Shown: in pieces, positions 8,992-20,400 of the stretch
Numbering within the stretch: the first letter of the stretch is position 1
Layout of the letters: every line of letters begins with the position of its first letter
Assembly: GCA_002081555.1 (NCBI GenBank)
Contig: MZNV01000386.1
Span: forward strand, 1-24,308
Reading direction: 5' to 3'
Source of the DNA: Protostelium mycophagum
Lineage: Eukaryota > Evosea > Variosea > Protosteliida > Protosteliaceae
Length of the DNA stretch: 24,308 nt
The notes under the pieces: generated by a model
What the model was told of the DNA's origin: nothing
Database searches by the model: none
The model's input: the letters and a program-made list of their open reading frames with translations, nothing else
Position numbers and translations under genes: made by a program

Positions 8992-11900
8992 ATGAAGAGG
9001 CTGAGAAAAAGACTTGAGACACCGAGTCATGCTGAATCTCCTCGATTCTCCTTGTGTATCGATGATATGCTGTCCTCTCTCTCGCTCGGTGACGAATTAG
9101 AGCAAGAGGAGAGCAAGGAAAACAAGAATACGAATATCATCGCACCAGCTACACCACTTTATGGCAAGATCAAGACCATCGAGAGACAGGAAATCAATGA
9201 TTCGCCGCCAAGAAGGGAAGTCCCGAAGAAAGTCGTCAAAGAGAAGAAACAAGAGGAGCAGATCAGAGCGATTGAGCCCTCAGTTCCAGAAGAAGAGAGG
9301 ATTACTACCATTGGAAAGGGGCCTTGGCAGAGGTTGGCCTGTGGTGATGTATTTCTGCATCCTGCAGAAGGTGCCAAGAAACCAAAGCGATTCATCATTT
9401 CTGAAGAGATGTACAAAAAATTGTTTCCACATCAGAGGTGAGACACTCAAACATCTTGCTCATTTTCCTGAATGACTTCAGAGTGGGAGTATCTTGGCTT
9501 TGGGATTTACACAACAAAGATCCAAGAAGCGGTGGCGTTTTAGGGGTAATTTATGGTGTACAAAGAGGATCATTGAACAAATCAGGATGACATGGGACTG
9601 GGAAAGACACTTCAGATCATCTCATTTATTGTCGGTCTGTTTAATGGAAAGAATGTGTCAAGAGTCCTGATTGTGATGCCCCTCGCGACGATTGAGAGTT
9701 GGTTCACAGAATTCGAGAAGTGGTAACGAAATTGACTTGTTTTAAACATCTCTGACGTTGCGTAGGACTAACCCATTAAAATCAAGCTCTAGACGGAAAA
9801 ACTTGAGAGTTAAACGTTACCATGGCACCGTCGCTCAGAGGGAAAGCAGTATCAATGTGAGCGACACGTCATCTTCACCTGTCATTCTGACATATCTGAC
9901 GTCATCAAGTCTGTGAGAGACAATGGAGGAGTTTTGATCACAACATATGGCATGATATGTAACAATCATGAGCAACTGAGCCGCAAAGACGAGGAGGAGA
10001 TCCTCTGGGATTACGTCATCTTGGACGAGGGTCACAAAATCAAGGTATGTAAAGTATATGGATCGTCGACGACTACAATTCCGTTGTAGACTGACGCTGC
10101 ACAGAATAATAATACAGAGACAGCCAAGTCGATTAAACTCATTCCAAGCAAGCACAGAATCGTATTATCGGGCACCCCGATAACCAACAACTACAAGGTA
10201 CATTTTTTGTGCCGCCTTCACTGAAAATTCCAGGAAATGTGGACCATTTTTGATTACGCCTGCTCAAGCACACTCCTTGGCGACTATCTAACATTCAAAA
10301 GAGAGTTTGAAGACAAGTTCAAAGCTGTGAGTATTTTATGATCGTTGTAGATGTACTTGTTCCTAAAAAGAATAGGCTTCTGACCGTAATGCGACGACAT
10401 ACGACAAGCAGATCGGAGAGGCTCTCAACGACCAGTTGAGAGAGATCCTCACACCATTCTTTTTAAGACGAGACAAGAGAGAGGTACATTGTCAATATTA
10501 CCCCTCACAATCTTAATACGCGATATTTCATTTGGTGTCTCTTGGTCTCAGAAGATATCATATCGCAAATCACATCTCATTGAATCGTGTAGATCCAGGC
10601 AATGAATGAAAAGACAAATGAGGACGAAGAGGTCGACGCCAACAATGAAGAAGAAGGTGAGCCCATCAGACTAAAAATAGAATTCAATGATTGCAGAGTC
10701 TCCATCGGCACGACCCATTTTGAATGTGAGAAAAAATGATTTCGTATGTTGGGTTAGATCAAGTGAACAGCAGCTGGATTTGTACAGAGACTTTTTGACC
10801 ACAGATAGAGTCAAAGCGGTACGTTTTTATTTTATTTGGTTATACATTCCATAAAATGTGGCATTGGCATTTTGAGATTGAAAACCTGCGTTCCGCCACA
10901 AATATTGAGTTGCTGAGTTAATATGTTTTCTAAAACAAAAATTTCTTTGATGTCAATACCGCTTGGATTTCTGTCAACACAATGATTTCTTCTGATCTTA
11001 CGCAGGCTCTTAACTCAACTGAAAGTCCTCTCTCAGCGATCACTGTTTTGAAGAAGATATGCGACCACCCTCAGTTGTTAAACTCAAACTTGAAGACTTG
11101 TCAAGACCTCAATTTATACAGACTAGAGGATCTCGGCGTTGAGGGCATCATAGAGGCCTCCGGAAAATTGAAGTGAGAGTTTACAAACTTGAAGATTTCA
11201 CTGAAATCTCGCAGGTTCTTGGACAACCTACTTCCACACTTGAAAGAGGGAGGACATCGCGTTTTGATATTCTCCCAGTCCAAAAAGATGTTGAACCTCA
11301 TCACACGAGTTATAGAAAAATACAATTACAAATTCCTGCGCATCGATGGTGACATGGTGAGTTGTAGATGTGAAGAGTGAGTTGACTGGTTGTAGAGAAG
11401 CACCACGGAACGTCAGGGGTTGATAGACGAGTTCAACAAAGACGAGAGCTATTTTTGTTTCCTCTTAACAACACAGGTGGGAGGACTTGGAATCAACCTG
11501 ACAGGTGCTGACAGGGCTATCATATGTGAGTTTATTGTTGATTGATACTTCTGATGTGCACAGTCGATCCTGCATGGACGAATGTCGACGACCAAGCTGT
11601 CGACAGAATATACAGAATCGGACAGAAAAAGAATGTCGCAGTGTACAGGCTCATCACCGTGGGAACCATAGAAGAAAAAATCTATATCAGACAGGTTGGA
11701 GCCATCTCTGTCTCTTCAAGGGTATTGATATTCTTAGGTGTATAAAGGTTCTCTGTTAAAGAGTATTACCGAAAAGCAGAAGATGTTCAGGTACTTTTCG
11801 AAAAATGAGCTCGAAGCGCTCTTCACATTGGATGACCAAGAGTTCTCCGTTACACAGCGTCAACTGGAGGTGATATCAGCATCTACAACGAGCCGAAATG

Positions 11901-12701
11901 ATACCATTCAGGAATTGCATTCCCACCGCCGCGTGACAGACGAGGAACTTGATAAGCACATCGCATTCTTATACACCCAAGATATTTGTGGAATAAGCGA
12001 CCACAATTTGTTATATACCGAACAGGCAGAAGTTGTAGAGGAGAACGATGCAATGTTAGACCAGGCTAGGGAAGCTGTCGACAGATTGGCTGTGTCGGCA
12101 ACACCTGCCGCCAGCAGCAAGAAGGGGCCGAAAGAGAAGAGGACGGGCAAAAGAAATCAGAGGGTCATAGATGTCGATGATGTATGTACAAGATGTATTG
12201 ACAGACCGGTTTTGATGTTTTGCAAGGACGCACAAACTGTAACAAGACCAGATATCATCGATATTGATCGACCTGAGGAGATGGATGACATACAGATGGA
12301 TCTTGAAGACCAACATATCTTGGAAGATCAAAATGTCGACAATCTACAACACGACGACGATGCACAAAACGAGGCTGAAGACGTGCAAAATGCGACCTGC
12401 GATGTACAAAATAAGGTCGACAAGAGATTAGTCGACGAAGAGTCATGGAAGCAAGTGTACAGACCCCTCAAACATTTAGTCCGTGCTGAACAATTGGAAT
12501 ATAATGACATCATCACACGTCTCAAGTGAGATCGATGCCATTTCTTCAATCTTTCTGACTTTTCGAAGTGAAGTAGAGGATGAGAGGGAGCAGCTGGAAT
12601 TGGTGATAGAAGCTCTCAACATTTGTGATGAAGATGAAGGGCTGCACATCAAGTCATTACAGCTGGCCATTAGTCTTGGGTTTGTGAGTGGCCAAAAATA
12701 A
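8992..12701 (+). CDS. ERCC6L: PICH/ERCC6L-like SNF2 DNA translocase, 947 aa, 16 exons
   Basis: ATP-driven double-stranded DNA translocase. In animals PICH binds ultrafine anaphase bridges and helps resolve entangled sister chromatids. Exons: 8992-9437, 9482-9545, 9586-9722, 9766-9856, 9910-10044, 10105-10197, 10234-10326, 10376-10483, 10593-10656, 10697-10818, 11006-11172, 11215-11356, 11396-11525, 11564-11694, 11738-12525, 12569-12701. All phases agree; stop TAA. Motifs: LFPHQR, Walker A DDMGLGKT (171-178), Walker B as DEGH (285-288) instead of DEAH, SGTP (about 313), [12 protein letters not shown], and [11 protein letters not shown] (608-618). Assignment to PICH rests on the post-helicase segment [16 protein letters not shown] (659 onward) and [10 protein letters not shown] (726 onward), which mirror human ERCC6L. 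A TPR-like C-terminus is also present. It is shorter than human PICH (1250 aa), mainly in the acidic linker. Confidence 0.93.
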
Positions 12702-12705
12702 ATGA

Positions 12706-12713
12706 TGACGTCA
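12706..12713. promoter_or_regulatory. TGACGTCA palindrome in the 24-bp PICH/REX1-B gap
   Basis: The octamer starts 5 bases past the last base of the PICH-like stop codon and ends 12 bases before the REX1-B start codon. It fills a third of the intergenic gap. It is a good candidate for a core or proximal promoter element of the REX1-B gene, because there is almost no other non-coding sequence. Function is inferred. Confidence 0.45.
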
Positions 12714-12725
12714 TTTGTCGAGATT

Positions 12726-13321
12726 ATGTCAATTCAAGAAATCACATTTAATCATCAACAAGCAATTCACGCCTCAATGAGCAGCACAGTAGAACAATTG
12801 CTAGATGTAACTCTCAGCCTTCAAAGCCAAAGAATACGTTGCTATCATCAATTTCAACTGTAAGAGCTGAGATGTTTTGATTGACTGCTGATCTCTGCAA
12901 GAGGATTCAAGAAACTGATTGAAGACAATAATGAGAGCATATATCAGTCCATATGCACACAGATCACCAAAGATTTCAATCAGATCTCTGCAAAAATGAA
13001 TGAGACAGAGGCCGAACTTATAAAGGCCGGCAGAGAAGACCTCGGCAAAATGATCAGAAATCTTCAAAACAATGAAAAAGAGAAGCTCAAATTAACGGTC
13101 AACTCACAAATTTTACGAAAGAAAGTTGCTGCTTTGGAGGAGGAAGAGGATAACGATCCAGTCGCAGATCGACAGGTTGTCATTCTACTGTAATGAATTG
13201 TCTTGATTAAAATATACAGATCTCAGAGATGAAGAAGGAGTTGAATAGAATTGAAGAGGAGATTGTGCAGATCATAGAGGAGCTCAAAGAAGTGAAGTAC
13301 GATCTGAGCGAGACCTCATAA
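12726..13321 (+). CDS. REX1-B domain protein (REX1BD-like, DNA repair), 169 aa, 3 exons
   Basis: Small helical protein resembling the REX1-B family (Pfam DNA_repr_REX1B), first linked to excision repair in Chlamydomonas and represented in humans by REX1BD. Exons: 12726-12859, 12902-13175, 13220-13321. Phases agree, 170 codons including TAA. Family-like stretches are the QLLDVTLSLQSQRIRCYHQF helix followed by GFKKLI, then QISAKMNETEAELI and the most typical part, IRNLQNNEKEKLKLTVNSQI. The C-terminal 50 residues are acidic coiled coil beyond the usual domain. It starts 24 bp after the PICH-like stop codon on the same strand. The biochemical role of the family is poorly known. Confidence 0.78.
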
Positions 13322-13549
13322 AACCATCTTTTCGTCTTATTCTGAACGGATGTACAATCAATCACTCTATGTGATTCTCTTCTAATCCACATCTCTTTTT
13401 GCATTAAAGACTTTAATAAATAAGATGTGACAAATTCAAGACGTATCGATTGTAGATTGACTCTTCTCTCTTTCGCTGAATTCTGTTTGCCGCACCATCA
13501 AACGAACAACATCAAACGTCGAATCAACAAAACAGTCCAAATCAACACG
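13322..13549. other. Spacer between REX1-B and sirtuin genes
   Basis: A 228-bp spacer with AT-rich sequence and an AATAAA at about 13416, plausible as the REX1-B poly(A) signal. The sirtuin promoter and 5' UTR should lie here. An open frame runs upstream of the sirtuin ATG without an in-frame ATG, so 13550 is the first usable start. Confidence 0.5.
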
Positions 13550-14587
13550 ATGTCGAATAATCCGATAGAACCTTCTTCAATACAGGACATAGCCACCGCA
13601 CTGTATAATGCAGAGCGCTTGTTAGTTTTTACGGGAGCAGGAGCCAGTGCTGAGAGTGGCATAGGAACATTCAGAGGAGGTTCTGGGTTATGGAGTGGTA
13701 TTCTTGGGAAGGTAATACGGAAATCTCGAAGACACATTCCTTATCTCTTCAAGGTAGTACTGGGATGGTTCGGCACTCCAGTTGGATGGAATTGGACTCC
13801 TCAATTCGCTTGGTCGCAGTACCTTGATAAATTTTACAATCCCATTCGTGATGCAAAGCCAAATCCTGGACACGAAGCCATCGCCGAGTTGGAGAAGCTT
13901 TTCCCCGGGAAATTCAGTCTCGTCACTCAGAATGTGGATGGACTGCATCAGAGAGCAGGAAACAGTGCTGAGCTGGTGTGTATATTTCTTCTGTGTACAA
14001 TAGCAGTCTGAACCTCTTGGAGAAGATACTGATATTTGAGAAGGTTCATGAAGTACATGGGACAGTCAGGAAGTACAAGTGTATAAAAAATGGACATCCT
14101 TACGATTTCGGCACGGATGATCTGCCAACCAAATCTCCAAAATGTCTTGTTGAGGGTTGCAACAGGTAAAATATATCATCACTAATATCTTTTTAACAAT
14201 TTTTATACCATCAACCTGAATCAAAACAGCACTCTACGCCCGGACTGTGTCTTATTCACAGAGTCTCTACCAGAGGCGCCCTGGAATGAAACTGAGCTGG
14301 CCATCATCAAATTGAAACCGAATGATGTCGTGTTGATCGTCGGTGCGTCATCATCTTTCTTGGTCATTCTGAAATTGAAAAATGAAGGTACTAGTGCGAA
14401 TGTGTACCCTGCTGCTGCAATTCCTGAAGAGGCCGCAAAAAGAGGCGCGACCATTGTGGATGTGAACCTCGCCCCAACACCATTCCAAACCTTGGGAAAT
14501 TACATGTTTGTGGGTGGTGGTTCTGCTGCTGTGATTCCGCGAATAGTGGAGAAACTGAAAGAGATGAAGAATAATGAAACAAAATAA
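13550..14587 (+). CDS. Sir2-family NAD-dependent protein deacylase (sirtuin), about 273 aa
   Basis: NAD-dependent removal of acyl groups from lysine. Exons: 13550-13711, 13754-13975, 14041-14165, 14230-14342, 14388-14587; phases agree and the stop is TAA. The first intron (13712-13753, 42 nt) is in frame and has no stop, so retaining it would give 287 aa. I splice it because it otherwise adds a basic insert in the Rossmann region. Motifs: GAGASAESGIGTFRGG, TQNVDGLHQRAG, catalytic HEVHG, and VNLAPTP near the C-terminus. The zinc site looks unusual: the second pair is CLVEGC (C-x4-C, as in SIRT5), while the first pair is reduced to CIKNGH, one Cys plus a possible His. The segment FYNPIRDAKPNPGH loosely resembles class III sirtuins. 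No targeting signal is obvious. Confidence 0.9.
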
Positions 14588-14924
14588 ATTAATAATAATT
14601 GGTATTTTTGTTTAAAACAAGTATTTTTTATATTTCAAATAGAAATATTAATGAATTAAGTGTATATTAATATCATTTGACCTCTGAACTGTTCAATATA
14701 AATGGGGCAAAGGGGGATGCCCTTCAACCTCTTCAAGGAGGTCTAAAGAGGGCCCAAGTGGATGCACATTTTTTTGAAACTTGAATAATTATTCCCAGCG
14801 TGTGGCAGAAAGGTTTGTTTTTGATTCCCGCGTACAATATTTGCACGATTTCACCACCGTCAATTCTGAGCGATCTCCGCGTAAAGGCGGAATTACTTTT
14901 GTAAACCGTCCCCGAAGCAACACG
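14588..14924. other. Spacer between sirtuin and four-span membrane protein genes
   Basis: A 337-bp spacer. The first 110 bp are strongly AT-rich, with an AATAAA overlapping the sirtuin stop codon. A GC-richer patch at about 14703-14762 has short self-complementary runs (CCTCTTCAAGGAGG). An open frame precedes the next gene's ATG but has no in-frame ATG of its own. No RNA gene was recognised. Confidence 0.5.
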
Positions 14925-15469
14925 ATGAGAAGCAATTTCCTATCTCTATGTTTCCTTTTAGATGCTCTCCTCAATCTCATCTCCGGATCCATCCTCATCG
15001 TCCATCCGAGGTTCTTCTTCTGGGATACTGCACATACTCATCTCACTCCCGAACTGAAATGGATTGGAAGGACGATCGCGACTTACTTCATCCTAGCTGG
15101 AACGACTATGGCTTATGCCTGCAGGTGATCATCATTTGTCGGGAGCTTGCTCAATCAATGAACGTCATCAGATCGCAAGATGTCGTCATGAGAAGACGCC
15201 TCATGCGCGCCTATATTGTAGCAGGAATTGTGCACATATCCATCACTCTAGTTCGTGGGTTTGAAGAACATTGGGAGTATCTTGTCGCCGTAAGTGGCCC
15301 ACTCTAGATCCATTCTAAGTAGTTTGATTAGATCATTTTGTTGCTTGTGGCTGATGTGGTGGTGATCGCACCTTACGTGTGGTATTCTTTTATACAACAA
15401 GAGTGGACCGTGGACACCACTGCCATCAAGTTCAACAGGCTCTCGCAGAACCAACTCATCTACAGCTAA
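14925..15469 (+). CDS. Small four-span membrane protein, unrecognised, 151 aa, 3 exons
   Basis: I do not recognise the family. Exons: 14925-15124, 15172-15289, 15332-15469; phases agree, 152 codons including TAA. Hydropathy by eye gives four spans: SLCFLLDALLNLISGSILIV, IGRTIATYFILAGTTMAYAC, a middle span around AYIVAGIVHISITLV, and ILLLVADVVVIAPYVWY. The first loop contains HPRFFFW and the loop after span 2 is basic (RRRLMR). The C-terminus is polar. The size and layout suit a small endomembrane protein. The ORF is open upstream of 14925 but lacks an ATG, so this start is preferred. It ends tail-to-tail with the CNNM-like gene, 111 bp away. Confidence 0.78.
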
Positions 15470-15580
15470 TATACGAAATCAAAACCTTGAAAGATAATCT
15501 TCTTCAACAATACGTTGTCATTTCGGATTGAAAGAAAGACAAAAGCAGAGGTTTCAAGGTATATCCGTTTATTTAATTCT

Positions 15581-17140
15581 TTAGACGTTGTTATCTGCCG
15601 ACTGTGCAAGTAGACCAGCCACTTCGATGGAGGAGCCCTTCCTTCCTTGTGATCTAACTAACCTAAACAATTTATTTCACGTTCATTTTCGAGCATGAAA
15701 TCTGATTGAAGAAGGAAGATGATCGGAGGGAATGTAAAGGTTCAACGCACCTGCTGACCTCCGGTGTGGAGCTCTTTGGCCCAAGTCTCCTCAATTTAGA
15801 AGCCCTTTCTTCTCTGGGTTCGTCTGTCTCATCCTCTATCTCCTCCTACTTCAATTAATTTTCAAATAATCGGATCGGGAGGGGACCTGTATCAATTCCT
15901 CGATAACGTCCTCTAAAGTGATGATCCCCACAAATTCACCAGTTATATTATCTGTCACTGTCGCCATGTGACCTAGATGAATAATGAGTAAGTTCCAATA
16001 GAAATAATAACTCACTCTTTCCGGTTTGAAATTCGTTGAGCATATCATAGAGAGGCTTATCTGAAAGTACTCCAGGGAGGGGACGAATTCCAATTTGTCT
16101 GATGGGTATCCTCTTTTCTGTGGAAATACCGACCAAATGTTTCACCAGGAGAAGACCCACAATGTTGTTGGTATTGCCCTCATAGACGGGCACTCTGGAG
16201 TGTCCATCTTCGATCAACTTGTTTTTGTCAATTTGGAATGATACATATGGAGACGTACTTGTTTGGACATTTTCTCATCAAAAATATCGTCTTGAGCGAC
16301 CATAAAGATGTTTGTCAGAGGGGTCATACAATCCTGAAAACATGTTCAGACATCATCATCATCATCGACAAAGAAGAGGGTGATTTACCTTCACTGTCTT
16401 AACGGTGAGGTCGAGCGCACCAGTGATGATGTTACATTCATCGAGAGAAAGAGGTCCGTGATTTACGGCAGCATGCATTGTTACAAGCTCCTTCAATTCT
16501 GAGCGCTGCAACGTTCAGAAAAGAATTGTATTCTAATGACAAATCACCTTGTAGTGATCACCATGTTCTACGCCAAGAGCCCAGTCGAGGAAGAGACCGA
16601 TTGGGTATGAAATTGGAAAAGTAGCGTACATGAGCACTCGAACAAGCCAAGAGGTGTAATAACCTATGGCTAGTCCAAAGCGAACACAAAGAGCCTGGGG
16701 TATGATTCTAAATCAACTCAGATTTTATTTGATCAGAAAAACTTACTCTCCAAAAAACAGGACAGCCGTAACTGAGAGGGCAATGGCAATGATAGGATCT
16801 GAGAGCTTGTCTAGGAAAATGGGAAGAGCTTCCATAGCGCAAGCGTTGCAGAGAAGTAGAGTCACCATAAGATGATGTCTATTCTTCAAAATGGGAAGAA
16901 TTCCGTTGGAGTACTTTTTTTGCTTTGCATCGCCACTATGACTTAGGATTTGGAGGTTCATTTGATCTAATGACAATAGACCAACTGTGAGACCAGACAT
17001 CAAACCTTTAGACATCAGAAATGCCGATTGTACGAAACTCAATAAATACCTGAGGTGAGGACGAGAAAAACAGAGACGCATGCAAATGTTATAAACTGGG
17101 TTGGTGTGAGATCTTCATGACTCTCGAGCTCTATGCCCAT
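15581..17140 (-). CDS. CNNM/MAM3-type protein (DUF21 membrane domain plus CBS pair), 388 aa, 9 exons
   Basis: Member of the CNNM/CorC-related family linked to Mg2+ and other divalent-metal homeostasis (animal CNNMs, yeast Mam3, plant CBSDUF). Exons in coding order: 17140-17050, 17005-16747, 16707-16548, 16505-16389, 16333-16259, 16217-16016, 15972-15887, 15845-15751, 15662-15581. Phases agree, 389 codons including TAA. Residues 10-175 form the DUF21 domain with LMSGLTVGLLSLD, NRHHLMVTLLLCNACAMEA and FFGEIIPQALCVRFG. The acidic helix follows (LKELVTMHA, LSLDECNIITGALDL). The CBS pair runs from DCMTPLTNIFMV to ITLEDVIEELIQ, with DGHSRVPVYEG in the first half. The charged tail is short and there is no C-terminal cNMP-like domain. 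The large extracellular N-terminal domain of animal CNNMs is also absent, as in fungal and plant members. Confidence 0.93.
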
Positions 17141-17409
17141 CGCGTGATTGTGTTGCTGCGGCAGACCTTGCGAAAATGGAGATCGCTTCAAAAAAAAAAA
17201 CCACATTTTTCCGAGAAGTAACGGGTATTTATTTGCAACACCGCGTTTTCAGAATCTTCATCCAGCACACCAGAACCTCTTCTTCCACATTCATTCATAG
17301 TCCCTGAAGAAAGACACACGGGAAGGTGCAGCTCTTTCAACTTGGTTCTGGGAACAAGTTCTGATTACGCCCGATGCACTACAACGCGACTTGGTCGGAG
17401 AATATTTAT
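17141..17409. other. Spacer between CNNM-like and RING-SNF2 genes
   Basis: A 269-bp spacer: promoter of the CNNM-like gene (minus strand) and 3' end of the RING-SNF2 gene, which has AAATAAA just after its stop codon. An A10 run lies at about 17191-17201. Nothing else is recognisable. Confidence 0.5.
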
Positions 17410-20400
17410 TTAATTCTTTCCATTTTCGGTGAAGCTGAGTTTCCTCGCCAGCTCATTCCCGTTATTGTTGGACAACATCGTGGCTCTCGAGTTACTTCTA
17501 GAAAGTCTTAAGGTGGGCGTGTTTGAAGCAGCAGAGCCTTCCTGTCTCACTGTGTCTATACTGTCGTTGGTCTCTTCGACGACACGGTTCCTCTGGTAGA
17601 GCTCTTGTTCTACTGTGCCTTTGCATATCATTCTGACTATGGTCACTTGCTTGGTCTGTCCTGTCCTGTGTGCTCGTCCTACTGCTTGAGATTCAATGGC
17701 TCTAGCTGTATTTTTATGTTAGAAAATACAAACCAAAAGTCTATTTAGAAGCTGGAAGAATAGGTGAAAGTATTTCTTTCCAGTCAAAAGTGAAGCGAAA
17801 ACTTACCTTCTTCTCTGGTTCCCGCGACTGGGTCCAGCAGCACGATGTGAGTGGCTTCCGTCAGATTGATTCCTGAGGCACTACTCTCCAGGGAAAGCAT
17901 AATAATCCTGATCCCTTTTGCTCCAGACTTGAATTGCTCAATCGCTTTATTCTTCACGTGCACATTTCCCTCCACGAAAACGTGTGGCAGATTCTCTTCG
18001 TTCAAAGTGTGTCCCACTTCGTGAAGCATCTTCTTCCTGGTATTCCCATCAGTTTCCCAAGAAATTTCGCAGAGAGATCGTCACGTACCATTGGCTGAAG
18101 ATGATGACACGATGGTCTGGGTTGGTCTTGTGCAGGCCTCTTAAGAATATGACCAAGTGTGCCATCTTAGTACCCAGGCGAGTGACGAGGTCTTCCAAGA
18201 CATCATCCTTCGCCTCTTCTTTCCCGCTCTCTTGCAACTGTAAATGTCAAACTACAATTGTTCAGAGCTGGACTGACCTCTTCTGCAACTTCGGTGATGT
18301 CGTCCTTCTTTATAGGTGTGCGGCAGATGGGACATTTTCCGCTGGTGCTGACAGTTTGCAAGATGCATTCAGAGTGGAACAAGTGTCCACACTTGGTGAC
18401 GGCAACTGTCAACATCTCGTCAAGGCAGATGGGGCATTGTTCGTCTTTCGCGGAGGAAATCTTGGGGACTGTATTGTATCTCAGATACCTTCTGTGCGAA
18501 TATCTCAAAACTCACTGATGCTGAGGAAAAAATTGATGGTGGAGCGGTTCAGGGCCAATCTAGACTTGATGGATGCAATATCGTGTGTCAAAGACGCCAG
18601 AATACTCTTCTGAGATGCAGTCCTGATATCTTGTCAGATTGTAATTTCCTTAGTTGAAGGGGATACTCACATTTCCTCCTTCCTTATGGATTGCAATTTA
18701 TCTCTATCCTTTATCGCAGTTTCCAATGCTTTTTCGTCCCTCTACAACCGTGTAAATGTCGATCCAAAATGGACAATGTGCCTCACCTTCAGAGCGTCTT
18801 GTTTGTGCCCGATCATGGTATTTCTGATCTCGTCTAAAGTCATCCTGTTGGTTCCGAGAATCATCTGGTCTGAGTCGGATATCTGTGGATGACAGCAGAG
18901 CTGTCTCAACCTCGTGATATCCCCAAAGGCTGCGGCATCCCTTGAATATTTCAGTGTCATATATGCAGTATTTGATGTAAATGTACCTGTACATCGCACG
19001 TTCTACCTCAGACAAGTCCAAAAGTCTGACGTCCTCCACTAAATCTGGAATGCGCTGCTGTGACACGACGGATTCCTGCGTATTTCTCCAGAATAAATTG
19101 TTTTTCACGATATCATCTGTCAATGTCACACTGTGACTGTTAGTTTCATTTAAATGAGAATATAACTCACGGTATTCTTGTCGCCCCGACAACTGGCAGA
19201 TTGTTTACTCTCATTTCGAGGAAGCGGAGGGAGGCATCTAATACTGGTCTTCCCCTAAAATTATTACTACATTGATATATTGTATCACGAGAGGCAATAC
19301 AAACTTAAGTTCCGCTGAGTTGTCGCAGTAAAATAAAATGGTCTTGGTAGATGTGAAGAATGATTACCCTGGGAAGGGAGTACCAGTGACATACCACCGG
19401 TATGATGATTTTATCCTCTTAATCAACTCGATCGTATTGGGAACTGGCATCAACTGTACACGTCATCATCCGTCACATTACAAGTGATGAGTCGATCACC
19501 TCGTGAGCTTCGTCTACAATGAGCCTGTGAAAATGGAAATGTTCAAATAGAGGACTGTCTAGTGACATCCCACGATCAGGTCTCCTCCTTATCTCAATCC
19601 CGAATGTGCGGATTTCGGAGAACCTGCTGCTTAAATATGAATTGTGAAGAATGCGGAATTTGTGATCGTTTACCTGGGGTTGTTCGATGTAGATTTATTT
19701 CTTCCACGGTAAACAGAAGGGGTACTACTGCAGTTAAGCTGAAGGTAATTCTTGTTCTTTAAGAATTGAAAGGAAGTCAATATGACGTCAGCTTGGCAGA
19801 AATCCTTATAAGTGTATTTTTGATGCTGTGGGCGGGTAGTGACGACCAAGGTCTGAGAGATCTCAGTGAAATTCTATTGAGATTTCGACAGACGACTTAC
19901 TCTCAATTTGGGCTTTGTAGATTTATTGATTTCACTCTCCCACTGCTTCACCAGGTGACTCGGGGCAACAACAACAGTTGCGCGGGAAATAAATCTGAGA
20001 TCGTCAAATTTTGATTGTAAAAAAAAAAGGTATTACCTTCCAATGTCATTCTTTATGCGTGCAATATGGTCAAATGTGTGAGGATTCGCACAGATCAACC
20101 CCACACAAGTGATTGTCTTTCCCAATCCCATGCTGTCCGCATATATCCCCCCTGTACACGTCATTTTGGCGGGAAATGTTACTTGTCGACCCACCTTTTA
20201 TGGTCACGTGATCGGTCTCTGCTCCATCGATATGGAATCTGTTTTTCCTTGTGTCAAACATCAGGTCCGACTCTAGCTCTGGCCAAACTGTCATCGATGA
20301 TATCTTCCACCCAGTTGGTACGACATCTGTTTCGACCTGATGAAACTTGGTCGGAATTCAAATATTTGATTCGTTGTGGAATTTGGGAGATATAAGACGT

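Noticed and set aside
17984-18613. A 209-codon plus-strand open frame
   Set aside because: It lies antisense to the RING finger and helicase exons of the RING-SNF2 gene, whose frame is confirmed by motifs and splice phases. It is a shadow.
20066-20395. A 109-codon plus-strand open frame
   Set aside because: It is antisense to the Walker A exon of the RING-SNF2 gene, whose frame is fixed by ADSMGLGKT.
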